A DNA stretch of 64,000 nt from Lepturacanthus savala (GCA_030544235.1 CM060477.1:1973934-2037933); one strand, 5' to 3'. Shown: positions 10,481 through 21,841, numbered from the stretch's first letter. The notes: generated by a model not told the origin, from the sequence alone. Program-made: numbers and translations.

Positions 10481-11159
10481 ACACGACAGCTCCTCCTCCT
10501 CCTCCTGCTGCTCCTTCCCTTTTCCCAGATCCTTCCTCGTTTATTTCCTCACCACGTTGCGTCTATTTTTTTTCTCCCGCAGGGTTTTACGGGGCAGTCC
10601 ATCACGCCGTCGTAGCATCTGTCCCCAGCACATGATTCTCAGATCATCGGGACAAGCTGTTGAGAACCAGGCGGAGACTAGACAACCTGCTTCCTGTAAA
10701 AAATCAAAGCGTGGCCTCTTATTTTTTTTGTTTTTCCTTAATCTGACGTCTTGCCATGCTACTATCAACCAACATGGATGATTTACATGGTACGAAATGC
10801 TCGTGAATACAAGGACATGCCAAGATAATAAGCGTCTTTTTATTATTTTTCGTGATTGATTGGCGAACGCTGAGACAGAGAAAGGATCCTGGGCTGTTTG
10901 GAGTGTAGATTTGATTGTGAGAACGGTTGCAGGAAGCCGGGGAAAATAATAAGAGCCCAGCTGCACAGAGAGGAAGGTTATGACTGATGTAAGGTAGACT
11001 CTTATCTTTCTCTGCTGACATACATTTGGGGAACAAAAAGAATGAGAAAGGCTCCCTCTGAATGCCAAATAAAAGTAAAGTGCAGCCGAAAAATGGCAGG
11101 ATGTACTTTTACTGTAAATCAGCCTGTTGCAAGGTGCTACTTCTGATTTATAGACGTTG
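10481..11159. other. No recognised feature
   Basis: Starts with a short (CTC)n run at 10490-10508, then unique sequence. The - strand frames at 10541-11068 and 10719-11036 lack any recognisable motif. Confidence 0.4.
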
Positions 11160-11350
11160 ACCTGATCTTTGACCTTTTGGCATTTGCTTTATGAAGATGT
11201 AGACATAGAGCAACACAACAAACTCAGTGTTTCATGTGACCCAATTAGTTTCATATTCACTCTTATAGCTTTAGTTTGGAGTTTTGCTTCATGCTGTTGT
11301 AATGACGCTACCATTGGCCGATTACTAGACCTGGACCATCTATGGTTTTA
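11160..11350 (+). repeat. Interspersed family I, copy 1
   Basis: Shares TTTATGAAGATGT, GAGCAAC, TTTAGTTTCATAT-like and CTCTTATAGCTTTAGTTTGG blocks with 13065-13250, in the same order and orientation. The block TAGTTTCATAT.NCTCTT.TAGCTTT is also familiar from other teleost repeats. Non-coding. Confidence 0.6.
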
Positions 11351-11860
11351 GATCAAAAACTACAATTCCAGGCAATGCAATCTTTCCTCCTTGACCTTTG
11401 CTCCACTTTAAGTTGGGACATAGATGCCTCTATTAGTTCTTCAGTTGTAAAACCTGCTCAAGCACTCAACGTTTCAGTGTGTAGATTATTGACTTTGAGT
11501 CATGACATTTATTGTTTTAATGGTATGATGTAAGTGTCTGTGATGCTTGTAAATCTTGTTGTGCACTGAAACTTGACTCGAAGAAAATCCTGAATGAAAT
11601 CTGCCAGAAAAATGACAATTCAACAACCTCCAGGGTAGCAACCTACATCCTGATGAAAATGGCAAGTTCCCTTTGTTGCTTTTAAGAGTAAAATAAAATC
11701 TAGCATTTTATTTTGCAGGGATTTAGCCATTTTAATACCAGGACTCAATCAACTTCCCCCCAACGCTATTTAGAAAAGCAACTTGAATGCAAATAAACTT
11801 TTATAGCAGAGATGAATGGATGCATGCAGTAAAATTTAATCTAGTTTTGGAAAACTAGGT
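11351..11860. other. No recognised feature
   Basis: Unique-looking AT-balanced DNA. Confidence 0.4.
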
Positions 11861-11864
11861 CTTT

Positions 11865-12050
11865 ACCAACAAATGCTAATGTTTGGTGTTTGATGGAGCG
11901 TAGCTAGCTAGCACCAGTGGGTTTGGTTAGCATCATAAAACCAAAACAATGAGCTTAAAGACACAGCAAAGGTCTGTGGAGTTGAGGGAAACCGAACCGT
12001 TGGGTGATAATCCCCTTCCTCACGATGAAAAAACTCCTCTCAGGTTACAA
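11865..12050 (+). repeat. Teleost interspersed repeat fragment (GTCTGTGGAG type)
   Basis: The run AACAATGAGCTTAAAGACAC, then AGGTCTGTGGAGTTGAGGG and AACCGAACCGTTGGGTGAT, matches from memory a repeat met often in perch-like fish genomes. GCTAGCTAGC and TTAGCATC just upstream are part of the same type. Exact boundaries and class are unknown. Confidence 0.55.
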
Positions 12051-12339
12051 ATAGTCATTTGATCCATTGTTCGCGCTGCTTTAAAGATACTGGTTGAAAC
12101 GGGGGAAACAAAGAAATGACCTTATTCAATATTCCAAAATAAAAGGTTCCTCCCGTCAAGACATTTTCTTGACATTTAAGGTCTTTTGGGCCTGATCGCT
12201 CGATGCTAAGAGTAAGCGTCCTCTTTGAAAACCGTGGAAAGTTGAAAGGCCTCTTATTGTGAGGAGCTCCCATCGCTGCCTTCTCTGGCGTGATTAGGGT
12301 GAAGGTCACACGTACCGGGAGAAAACATAGAAAAGCATT

Positions 12340-12340
<1 letters not shown>
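12051..12340. other. Unique block, possible conserved non-coding DNA
   Basis: Low-repeat sequence with GC-balanced stretches such as GCTCCCATCGCTGCCTTCTC. Selected by composition only. Confidence 0.2.

Positions 12341-12343
<3 letters not shown>

Positions 12344-12386
<43 letters not shown>
12344..12386. repeat. (GT)n microsatellite
   Basis: Uninterrupted GT run of about 43 bases. Confidence 0.97.
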
Positions 12387-12387
<1 letters not shown>

Positions 12388-12552
12388 ATGTGAATTGCTA
12401 GTCATGCCTACAGTAGCAGATGGGCATTCTGTATGACTGATGGCCTTGTGAAACATGAAGGTGTTGTGTCAATAAACGATGTTCCAGCCCATCCATCAGC
12501 CGCCGCTGACAGTGCCATGTGCACGTTTTTATCCGTTACACTATGTGCTTAC

Positions 12553-12553
<1 letters not shown>

Positions 12554-12602
<49 letters not shown>
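12554..12602. repeat. Compound (AC)n(AT)n microsatellite
   Basis: An AC run of about 35 bases passes directly into an AT run of about 14 bases. Confidence 0.96.
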
Positions 12603-13064
12603 CAAGGACACAGCGCAGACAGCCCTGCATGCACACACCCACTTACAGTATATACAAAGGAACACCCACACAGATCTGCAGGTCTGCACCAGCTCTGTTA
12701 GTCAGTACAGAGCTATGAAATAAATCTTCTCCAGCAGAGCATGAAGGTATTGAGTTTTCCACATGTTGCCTCTTTTTTTAGGTTCCAGCAGTGACTGGTG
12801 CACCTTTTTTTTTTTTTTACAGCGGGAGGATCTCGTGTGAAAATCAGCTTCGCGCAAGAAGTCTGCGTTTCCTCGAGATTTTAATGTTTTCCTCCTGTGT
12901 GAAAATGCCGTAAATTACTGAAGAAATAGCTGTTAGGAGTTTCAATCACTTAACAGATCAGGTGTTTATTTGAGACCAGGCAGCGATTTGGCGATTAATT
13001 CCTTCCTGACAAAAGTCCTGCTCAGCAAAAATGGAGAAATCTGGAGCTGTCAACCTGAGCTTTG
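12603..13064. other. No recognised feature
   Basis: Unique sequence with T runs at 12773 and 12807-12819. Confidence 0.4.
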
Positions 13065-13250
13065 GCTGTTTAGCTTTGACTTTATGAAGATGTTTCACAT
13101 CCTGAGGACACGGAGCAACTTCAGACATTCAAGCGACTCCTTTAGTTTCATATCTGCTCTTGTAGCTTTGGTTTGGTCATTTACTAGTTTGGCTCAATGG
13201 GTGAAGAATGTTGGAACGGGTCTACAGTTGGCTGACCAGGCATGAAACAT
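13065..13250 (+). repeat. Interspersed family I, copy 2
   Basis: Same motif order as 11160-11350: TTTATGAAGATGT, ACGGAGCAAC, TTTAGTTTCATATCTGCTCT, GTAGCTTTGGTTTGG. It lies directly against the T-rich minisatellite that begins at about 13256. Confidence 0.6.
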
Positions 13251-13254
13251 CTAG

Positions 13255-13940
13255 GATTTTTTTTTTTTTTTTAACAAAAGCCACAAATAGCCACAATTTT
13301 TTACTTTTTTTTTGTACAAAAAACACAATTTTTGGCATTTTTTGTACAAAAAACACAATTTTTGGCTTTTTTTTTGTACAAAAAACACAATTTTTGGCTT
13401 TTTTTTGTACAAAAAACACCATTTTTTGGCATTTTTTTCTTTTTGTTTACAAAACTAAATTTTTTGCTTTTTTTTTTTTTGGTACAAAAGCCACAATTTT
13501 TTGCATTTTTTGTACAAAAACATTTTTTTGCATTTTTTTGGTACAAAAGCCACAATTTTTTTGGCGCTTTTTGTACAAAAACAATTTTTTGCATTTTTTT
13601 GGTACAAAAATACAATTTTTTGCATTTTTTTTGGTACAATAGCCACAATTTTTTGCATTTTTTTGGTACAAAAGCCACATTTTTTTTGCGCTTTTTGTAC
13701 AAAAACAATTTTTTGCATTTTTTTGGTACAAAAATACAATTTTTTGCATTTTTTTGGTACAATAGCCACAATTTTTTGCATTTTTTTGGTACAAAAGCCA
13801 CATTTTTTTGGTACAAAAAAGTTTTTGCTTTTTTGGTACAAAAACCACAATTTTTTGCATTTTTTTGGTACAAAAACAAAATTTTTTGCATTTTTTTTGT
13901 TGTACAAAAACCATTTTTTTTAGATCTTTTTTCTTTTTAC
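13255..13940. repeat. T-rich TTTTGGTACAAAA minisatellite with 125-bp higher-order unit
   Basis: Units of about 30-37 bases carry GTACAAAA followed by a CACAATTTTTTG-like part. The left block (to about 13440) has near-identical 30-base units of one type. In the right block three or four unit types follow in fixed order, and the marker GGTACAAAAGCCACA recurs at 13540, 13665 and 13789, giving a 124-125 base higher-order period. Long Phe-rich (+) and Lys-rich (-) frames are by-products. Confidence 0.95.
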
Positions 13941-14840
13941 ACAATTTTTTTTATCCATTTATATATATATATGTATAATAAAAAAAATGAATCCATCTAG
14001 AATATAAAACTAGTTTATAGCAAGTGTTTATAATTATTTTAAAACCTTTTTAAGAGTTTAATTGTCTGGTACCAAGTTTTTAGTTGCACCACATCACATG
14101 TGTCACTGACTTATATGTATAAGTTATTTCAGCTAGTGTCTATAGCATTTCTGCCTTTTTTCAGGATGTCACTTGTAAAATTCAACCTGTTTTCCACCAT
14201 TAAATTAATGCAGAAGCGAAGTCTGTTCTTTTTTAACATCTTTATTAAAATTAGTTGGAAAGCAATAACCATAAGATGGATTTATTGAAGCTAAATTTAT
14301 CAACTTCAAAGATTTCAAACGCTACCATAGTTAAAGGCACAATAGCAGTGTCTGGGGAACAGCTGGCTTTATTTTCTAATCATAACGACGTGCACATTTC
14401 ACAGATGATTTCTTAATTGCAGTATATGGAAAGTCTTGTGTGGTTAGTCTGAGGTTATTTCCATCTCTGGTCTGCAGTGTCATTTTCTGCATTGAAACGT
14501 CTCCACACCCACGGTGACATTATTCCTCTAGAAGAAGCTCCAACTCCAGCAGAACGCCAGGCGTATGCCTCCAGGAATGCTGCACCACCTCTGTCCAAAC
14601 CGCGGCTGAGGAGGGAAGCCGTGGTCCGGTCAGCAACACAACGCTGCTGGATCCAGACTGGATGTTTTCACCGCGCTGCCAGAGCAGATCAGAGCCAGAG
14701 AATCGCTGGATGAACCGCAGGAGAATCAAGAATCATTTCCAATATGCATCCAATCGTCTTTCTAGGTTCTTTCTAACGGTTAAATATGGTCTGTCATGTT
14801 ATAGCAGTTTAGATGATTTTCACCTGAAGCTGTGAAGTGA
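13941..14840. other. No recognised gene; GC-richer patch at 14500-14720
   Basis: AT-rich to 14460, with a short TATATATATATG at 13961. The patch 14500-14720 is GC-balanced and unique, open in two frames without recognisable content. Confidence 0.35.
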
Positions 14841-14849
14841 AAACACCAA

Positions 14850-15420
14850 ATATATTTGACACAGTTCAATATTAAATTAAATTGGCAGATAATTTAACTA
14901 GTTTCAAGTTAAATTAAATTCTTTGACTTTTTATCTCACATTTTTCAATTTAATCTTGTTGGAAAAGTTTATTTAATACATTTCAATAACAAGTTAATTA
15001 AAGTGCTTTACATAAAACGCTGAAAGCATCAAGATACGATTTGATTGAAATGGGAAAAATATAACAGTATAAAACTAAATGAGATTAAAAAAACAAAGTT
15101 ATACAGTTTAAAAATATTTGATTAAAGGGGGAAATATTAAACAGTTTAAATAAAACATCTTTAACATTAAAAATAACAAAGTAAAAAAAAATGTTGATTA
15201 AAGGGTGAAAAAAGGGTTAAAAAAATTAATTAAAAAAACAAGAAAAAGCTTTAAATTAAATATAATTAATATAACAAAGATTAAAAACAGTTGAATAAAA
15301 AGGGAAAAATCTAAAATTTAAATTAAAGCAAATACTTGTTAAAAGAAAAGAAGATTGAAATGAGCAATATCGTTAAAAAAAGCTAAATTATCTCCCAATT
15401 AAATAAATTCTAGATAATTT
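14850..15420. repeat. AT-rich degenerate repeat region
   Basis: AAATTAAATT-type runs followed by loosely repeated GATTAAAGGG.GAAA and ACAAAGATTAAAA.CAGTT motifs at about 15118, 15192, 15270 and 15290. AAAGTGCTTTACATAAAAC at 15000-15018 is a motif common in teleost interspersed repeats. Probably an old element overlaid by simple-sequence expansion. Confidence 0.5.
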
Positions 15421-15835
15421 TACTCAATATTGTTTAAACAAGTCAAACACGTGTGTGTTGTTCTTGCTAACACATGAAATTAGACTATTTAATAATAATT
15501 ATTTAGAATAATAGTAATACTGTTGCTGCCCTGCAGAATACAGATGCAGACATTTATCTGATTGTCGGTATATGAGATATGAAATGTGTTTTTTTTCCAA
15601 TTATAAAATCGATAAGTCACTGCTGTGTATGATGAATATTTAATTTTCCACTGATTATTTGTTAATTCGTGGCTGTAGCTTCTCCAGCACTGGGCCATGG
15701 ACCAGTATAAAGACCATTTTCTTCATCATTGCCCTTTATTTTAATATATTCGCCACAAAAGTCAAGGCATTTCCTGTTCTGCTGCATTTTAACATCTTAT
15801 AAAAGATGATCCACACTGGTTCAGTCATGTTTCAT
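15421..15835. other. No recognised feature
   Basis: AT-rich unique DNA up to the satellite edge. Confidence 0.4.
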
Positions 15836-16585
15836 AGCATTTCTCAGTCCCTGTGGAATCTGGAGGTGGTTTCACCACCCAGGAGGGCACTTTAGTGCAT
15901 GTCCAGACATTTAAAAATCACACTTTTAGACATTTAAAAGGACAGTTTACTGCCCCAAGAGGGCACTTTATCGCATGTTTGAACATTTAAAAAGGGCACT
16001 TTAGTGCATGATCTAGACATTTAAATAAGACACTTTAAAGAGTATGTGTGTTTTCACTACCAGGAGGGCACTTTAGTACACATTTTGACATTTAAGGGCA
16101 CTTTAGTGCATGTTTAAACATGTTAAATGGTCACATTTAGACATTTAAAAAGGAAACTTTAGTGGAAATTTTGACCTTTAAAAGGGAAACTTTAGTGCAT
16201 GTTTAAACATTTTAAAAGGGCACTTTAGTGCATGTTTAAACATTTTAAAAGGACACTTTAGTGCATGATTTAACATCTAAAAGGGGCACTTAAATGCATA
16301 TTTAAACAGGATACATAGAAGTGTGTTTTTTCACTACCAGGAGGGCACTCTAGTACACATTTTGACTTTTAAGGGCACTTTAGTGCATGTTTAAACATAA
16401 TAAATTGGCAACTTAAGTGCACATTTAGACATGTAAAACAATACTTTAAAGAGTATGTGTTTGTTTTACTATCAGGAGGGCACTTTAGTGCATGTTTAAA
16501 CATTAAAAAGACACTTCATTGCACATTTAGAAATTTAAAAAGAACACTTTAGTGTCTCTTTAGACACTTTAAAGGGCACTTTAGG
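15836..16585. repeat. GGGCACTTTAGTGCA satellite, block 1
   Basis: Units of about 30-35 bases: GGGCACTTTAGTGCATG, a T-rich joint, ACATTTAAAA. Most units hold GCACT-TT-AGTGC, an inverted repeat with a 2-base centre. A longer marker, TTTCACTACCAGGAGGGCAC, occurs near 16052, 16329 and 16466 (the last with changes) and as TTCACCACCCAGGAGGGCAC at about 15869, so units are grouped into unequal higher-order sets. Non-coding. Confidence 0.93.
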
Positions 16586-17070
16586 GACATATTTCTGCTC
16601 ATCATAGCAGACTAGTTTTGACAGTTTTATTCTCCTCCTCTTCTTTTTTGTAACTTTACCTACTTTTCCGCCCGTATAACGTGCTCCGTGATGAATTGAC
16701 ACACCTCATTGATCAGCAGCACTCGTCCACTCGTCCTCACCAACGTGTGACATGAACCATCGGAGACGTTGGACAGATGGACACGCGGCCTCCTTCATTA
16801 AATCCTCCTAGCCCGGTTGACCCGTACGGCCAGGACGACTCCACTCTGGCACCGGCCTTTTTCTTTTTTTTTACGAGGCGGGACCGGGCCGCCATTCATC
16901 AACCCGTGGCAGGTTAAACCATGTGCACAATCTGTTTATATCCATAATTATAAGGCATCATCTCACCCAACGGGTTCAGGAGCATCTGCTCGCAGCTCTC
17001 CAGCAGGAGGGCGCGGTAGCTGCAGAGCTCTGAGGGTTAGAGGCTGGAGCTGGAGGGATAAATCTACTGT
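16586..17070. other. Unique GC-richer island between two satellite blocks
   Basis: About 480 bases of non-repetitive DNA (for example CCGTACGGCCAGGACGACTC near 16821, GGGACCGGGCCGCCATTC near 16880) sit between block 1 and a 3' flank motif that in the second block follows the array directly. An open + frame spans much of 16817-17287 but shows no domain. Candidate conserved element or an insertion into the array. Confidence 0.4.
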
Positions 17071-17180
17071 GATGGGTATATTAGGTGTTGGTGTGTGTGC
17101 AGCAGAGGGTCAGATGTGTACGAGTTTGCAGAGAGTGGGGAAAATAAGGGGGTGTGTAAATATGGTGAAGGCAGTAATGC
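17071..17180 (+). repeat. Array 3' flank, copy 1
   Basis: TTAGGTGTTGGTGTGTGTGC, AGCAGAGGGTC, AGATGTGT, GTTTGCAGAGAGTG, AAATATGGTGA, TAATGCAAAGAGAAAA follow in the same order as at 19275-19385. The two are direct duplicates about 2.2 kb apart. Confidence 0.85.
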
Positions 17181-17299
17181 AAAGAGAAAAGACAAAAAAA
17201 AACATTTTAACACCACATCAGCACCAGATAATCCAGACTGGTTCTGAAAGCTGCAAATATATGAAGCAAAAAAAAGGTCTAAGATAAAACTGCAGTAGT

Positions 17300-19265
17300 G
17301 ATGAAGCATTTCTTGTCCAGTGGAATGTGGAGAATGTGTTTTCACCACCAAGAGGGCACTTTAGTGCACGTTTTGACAATTAAAAAGTGTGCACGATTAT
17401 ACATTTAAAAGGGCACTTTAGTGCACGTTCAGACATTTATAATTGACACTTTTAGACATTTAAAAGGACAGTTTAGTGCATGTTTATACATTTAAAAATG
17501 GTATTGAAAAGGGCACTTTAGTGCACGTTTAGGCATTTAAAAAGGGCACTCTTAAATATTTAAAAGGACAGTTTAGTGCATGTTTTGAAATTTATTAAAT
17601 TATTATTTAATTGTATTAAAAAGGGCGCTTTAGTGGACATTATGACATTTAAAAAGGCACATTTTTTGACATTTAAAAAAGGGACTAGTGCACGTTCAGA
17701 CATTTATAAAGGGCACTTTTAGACCTGTAAAAGGACAGTTTAGTGCATGATTATACATTAAAAGATTGTATTAAAAAAGGCACTTTTGTGCACATTATGA
17801 CATTTAAAAGTACTCTTTTGTATACATTCAGACATTTAAAAAGGGCACTTTAGCACATTTTTTGACATTTAAAAAAGGAACTTTCGTGCACGTTCAGACA
17901 TTTATAAAGGGCACTTTTAGACATGTAAAAGGACAGTTTAGTGCATGTTTAGATATTTAAAAAGGGCACCAATAGACATTTTAAAAGTGCACTTAAGTGC
18001 ATGTTTTGACAATTAAAAAGTGTGCATGATTATACATTTAAAAGGGCACTTTAGTGCATGTTCAGACATTTAAAAAGGGCACTTTTAAATATTTAAAAGG
18101 ACAGTTTAGTGCATGTTTTGAAATTTAAAATGGTATTAAAAAGGGCGCTTTAGTGGACATTATGACAATTAAAAAAAGTACTGTTTAGTTCACATTTACA
18201 CATTAAAAAAGGGAACTTTAGTGCATGTTTAAACATTTATAAAGGGCACTTTTAGACCTGTAAAAGGACAGTTTAGTGCATGATTATACATTAAAAAATT
18301 GTATTAAAAAGGGCACTTTAGTGCACATTATGACATTTAAAAGTACTCTTGTATACATTCATACATTTAAAAAGGGCATTTTAGCACATTTTTTGACATT
18401 TAAAAAAGGAACTTTAGTGCACGTTCAGACATTTATAAAGGGCACCTTTAGACATGTGAAAAGACAGTTTAGTGCATGTTTAGATATTTAAAAAAGACAT
18501 AATAGACATTTTAAAAGTGCACTTAAGTGCATGTTTTGACAATTAAAAAGTGTGCATGATTATACATTTAAAAGGGCACTTTAGAGCATGTTCAAGCATT
18601 TAAAAATGACACTTTTAGACATTTAAAAGGACAGTTTAGTGCATGTTTATACATTTAAAAATGGTATTGAAAAGGGCACTTTAGTGCACGTTTAGGCATT
18701 TAAAAAGGGCACTCTTAAATATTTAAAAGGACAGTTTAATGCATGTTTTGAAATTTAAAAATGGTATTAAAAAGGGCGCTTTAGTGGACATTATGACATT
18801 TAAAAAGGCACATTTTTTGACATTTAAAAAAGGGACTAGTGCACGTTCAGACATTTATAAAGGGCACTTTTAGACATGTAAAAGGACAGTTTAGTGCATG
18901 ATTAGATATTTAAAAAGGGCACTAATAGACATTTTAAAAGTGCACTTAAGTGCATGTTTTGACAATTAAAAAGTGTGCATGATTAAACATTTAAAAGGGC
19001 ACTTTAGTGCATGTTCAGACATTTATAACGGGCACTTTTAGACATGTAAAAGGACAGTTTAGTGTATGTTTAAACATTAAAATGGGCACTTTAGTGTTAC
19101 TCTTTTGTATACATTTAAAAGACACTTTAGTGCATGTTTAGATATTTAAAAAGGGAAAATAGACATTTTTAAAGTGCACTTAAGTGCACGTTTTTAACAT
19201 TTAGCTCATTTTTTGACATTTAAAAAAGGGACTTTAGTGCATGTGTTTTAACATTTAAAGGGGGA
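17300..19265. repeat. GGGCACTTTAGTGCA satellite, block 2, with higher-order units
   Basis: About 2 kb of units such as AAAAGGGCACTTTAGTGCAC, GACATTTAAAAAGG and AAAGGACAGTTTAGTGCATG. The marker GACAATTAAAAAGTGTGCA.GATTA recurs near 17374, 18008, 18538 and 18958. The same unit succession follows it each time, giving higher-order repeats of about 630, 530 and 420 bases that differ by loss of internal units. The left edge (17304-17360) repeats the left edge of block 1. Confidence 0.93.
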
Positions 19266-19267
19266 AC

Positions 19268-19395
19268 TTTAGTTACATTAGGTGTTTGTGTGCAGCAGAG
19301 GGGTCCGATGTGTCCCAGTTTGCAGAGAATAACAAAAAAAGAGTTGATGTGTAGATATGGTGAGGATAATAATGCAAAGAGAAAAGCAAACAGCG
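19268..19395 (+). repeat. Array 3' flank, copy 2
   Basis: Duplicate of 17071-17180. Here it follows the last satellite unit immediately, so the unique 16586-17070 segment has no counterpart. Confidence 0.85.
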
Positions 19396-19844
19396 AATCA
19401 GCCGCTGGCTCCACGTAGCAGAGCAGAGAGTCAGGACCAGGCAGCCGAACAGTCTAATGATATTAATGAGAGACCATTCATCACAGAGACTCATCACTTA
19501 GGTTGATGAATACCAGCAATTTAAAGTAGAGACTCAAGTGGAACATGGCTCTGGCTGCTCCAGCAGCAGAACCCTTCAGTCTATTATGCTGCACGTCTCC
19601 ACAGACTCGAAGCCGAATGAACCGATAACTGCTGAATATTTAGCGGAACCTATCAGCAGCTGATGAACCAAGCACCCGGAGCCTTTCATTTTAGGGAAAT
19701 CTGAAAAAAAGACCCAATAACAAGTAAAAGTCCTGATTTGGAAACATCTGTGCTTAAAGTAGCAAAAGTAAAAGTGCTCATTATTGTCGTTAAAGGGGAG
19801 TAAAACATAAAATGGGCCGAACCAGTAAAGAAATAAGTATTTAC
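19396..19844. other. No recognised feature
   Basis: Unique sequence. A short GTAAAAGT run at 19723-19775 resembles a teleost repeat fragment but is too short to assign. Confidence 0.4.
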
Positions 19845-19990
19845 ACTGTTAATTAACCTTCAAGTTACAAAACAGGAGAGATGACATCAGGAAAAAAAGC
19901 ATAATTCCAACAATATGATGTCTGTTATTCCATATTCAGTCAGTGTTGTATTTCACTTCAAAACATTTAGTGACTAAATGAAACTTATTT
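19845..19990 (+). repeat. Interspersed family H, copy 1
   Basis: Shares GTTAATTAACCTTCAA.TTAC, AAAACAG.AGAGAT, AATATGATGTCTGTTATTCC-like and TTTCACTTCAAAA-like blocks with 42060-42215 in the same orientation. Confidence 0.55.
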
Positions 19991-20489
19991 TTTTTTAAGA
20001 ACTAAAGTTATCATCTGCCTTAGAAACCATTTACAAAACTGCCAATATTTTATCTGGAGCTCCCAGAAGTAGAGGTTGTGAACAGGCGCTTCGATCTGTT
20101 GACGAACAGAAGATAAATTTAATCCAGCAGCGTTTCAGACTTTTATCAGGTGACGTTCACAGGGAGGAAGGAGAGAACAACTAAAACATGCTTTTAGATT
20201 CAGACCAATCATGCTGTTAAATTCATCATCAATTATAAATGAAGAGATAATTAATCACAGTAGAGCTGAATGATTTTAAGAAAAGATTGACCCCTTCTAT
20301 CAGATATTGGGATTCTTTGGGTTTTCGATGTAAAACGATGCATCATTAAAGCCTAAAATCACAGTCTAAGCTACAAAAATTAAAAAAATAAACAATTAAA
20401 CACATAGAGCCTATAAAAAGGTAGGGGGAGGCAGGAAAATGCAGCCGACTGTGTTAATGTGTTGTGTGTTGATGTTAATTACTCCTTGT
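19991..20489. other. No recognised feature
   Basis: AT-balanced unique sequence leading into the satellite at 20490. Confidence 0.4.
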
Positions 20490-20866
20490 TGCCCCATGTA
20501 TATGACATAATACAACACACATGATTGAGCAAAACCTTGGCCTGAGCCCCAAATAGTCGCAGGAGTGAAAATTTGTGTTAAAATGGGTCAAAAACTGCAA
20601 AGTGCTTAGTCGCTTCTCGTTACCCCATGTATACGACATGATGTAGGACACATGATTGAGCCAAAACTCACCCTGATAAACCAAAACAGTAGAAAAATCA
20701 TGCCAAAATGGGCCAAAAAACACTGAATATATATAAAAAAATGTTAATCACTTCATGTTACCCCATGTATATGACATGATGCACGACGATTGGGCTAAAA
20801 CTTTGCCTGATGACCAATATTGTCACAGGAGTGAAAATGGGTGGAAATGGGCCAAAAACTACACTG

Positions 20867-20869
<3 letters not shown>

Positions 20870-20901
<32 letters not shown>
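20870..20901. repeat. (TA)n expansion inside a satellite unit
   Basis: About 32 bases of TA directly after ACACTGTAA, the position at which other units carry TATGTACATAT. Confidence 0.95.
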
Positions 20902-20904
<3 letters not shown>

Positions 20905-21785
20905 TGTGTATAGTTGATCATTTCTCGTTACCCCATGTATACTACATGAGACACAACACGATTGAGTCAAAACTTGACCTGATAACCCAAAATATGAGTG
21001 AAAAATCGGGCCAAAAAATGTATTTGTATATATACAAAAAACAAGTTAGCCACAACAAGTTAATCACTTCATGTTACCCCATGTATACGACATGATGCAC
21101 AATTGGGCCAAAACTCTGCCTGATCACCAAAATTGTCACAGGAGTGAAAATGGCTGGAAACAGGCGAAAAACTACACTGTAAATATGTACATATCAAAAA
21201 GATGAATGTTTATTGTTGCCCCATGTATACTACATGATGCACCACATATGATTGAGCCAAAACTTGACCTGATAACCCAAAATATTCATATGAGTGAAAA
21301 TTCCTGTCAAAATGGGCCAAAAAACACACTGTCTGTGTATATATGAAAAAAAATGTAAATCACTTCAGGTTACCCCATGTATACGACATGATGCATGAAA
21401 CACAATTGGGCCAAAACTCTGCCTGATCACCAAAATTGTCACAGGAGTGAAAATGGCTGGAAATGGGCGAAAAACTACACTGTAAATATGTACATATCAA
21501 AAAAATGAATCTTTTATTGTTGCCCCATTTATACTACATGATGCACCACACATGATTGAGCCAAAACTTGACCTGATAACCCAAAATATTCGTATGAATG
21601 AAAAATCATGTCAAAATGGGCCAAAAAATGTATTTGTGTGTATATATATAAAAAACAAGAAAAAAATGTAAATCACTTCACGTTACCCCATGTATACGAC
21701 ATGACGCACAATTGGGCCAAAACTCTGCCTGATCACCACAATTATCACGGGAGTGAAAATGGCTGGAAATGGGTGAAAAACTACA

Positions 21786-21789
<4 letters not shown>

Positions 21790-21839
<50 letters not shown>
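21790..21839. repeat. (TA)n expansion inside a second satellite unit
   Basis: About 49 bases of TA directly after ACACTGTG, at the same point of the monomer as the 20870 run. Confidence 0.95.

Positions 21840-21841
<2 letters not shown>

Noticed and set aside
9896..10615. Five overlapping frames of 80-174 codons on both strands
   Set aside because: GC-rich DNA with few stops. Frames compete and none has family motifs, so I kept the region only as a candidate regulatory block.
13208..14000. Lys/Cys-rich (-) and Phe-rich (+) frames up to 222 codons
   Set aside because: Product of the T-rich GTACAAAA minisatellite; the residues simply restate the repeat.
15836..19265. CRISPR array, because of regular about 33-base units
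   Set aside because: There are no unique spacers between constant repeats, all parts of the unit are repeated, and the genome is eukaryotic.
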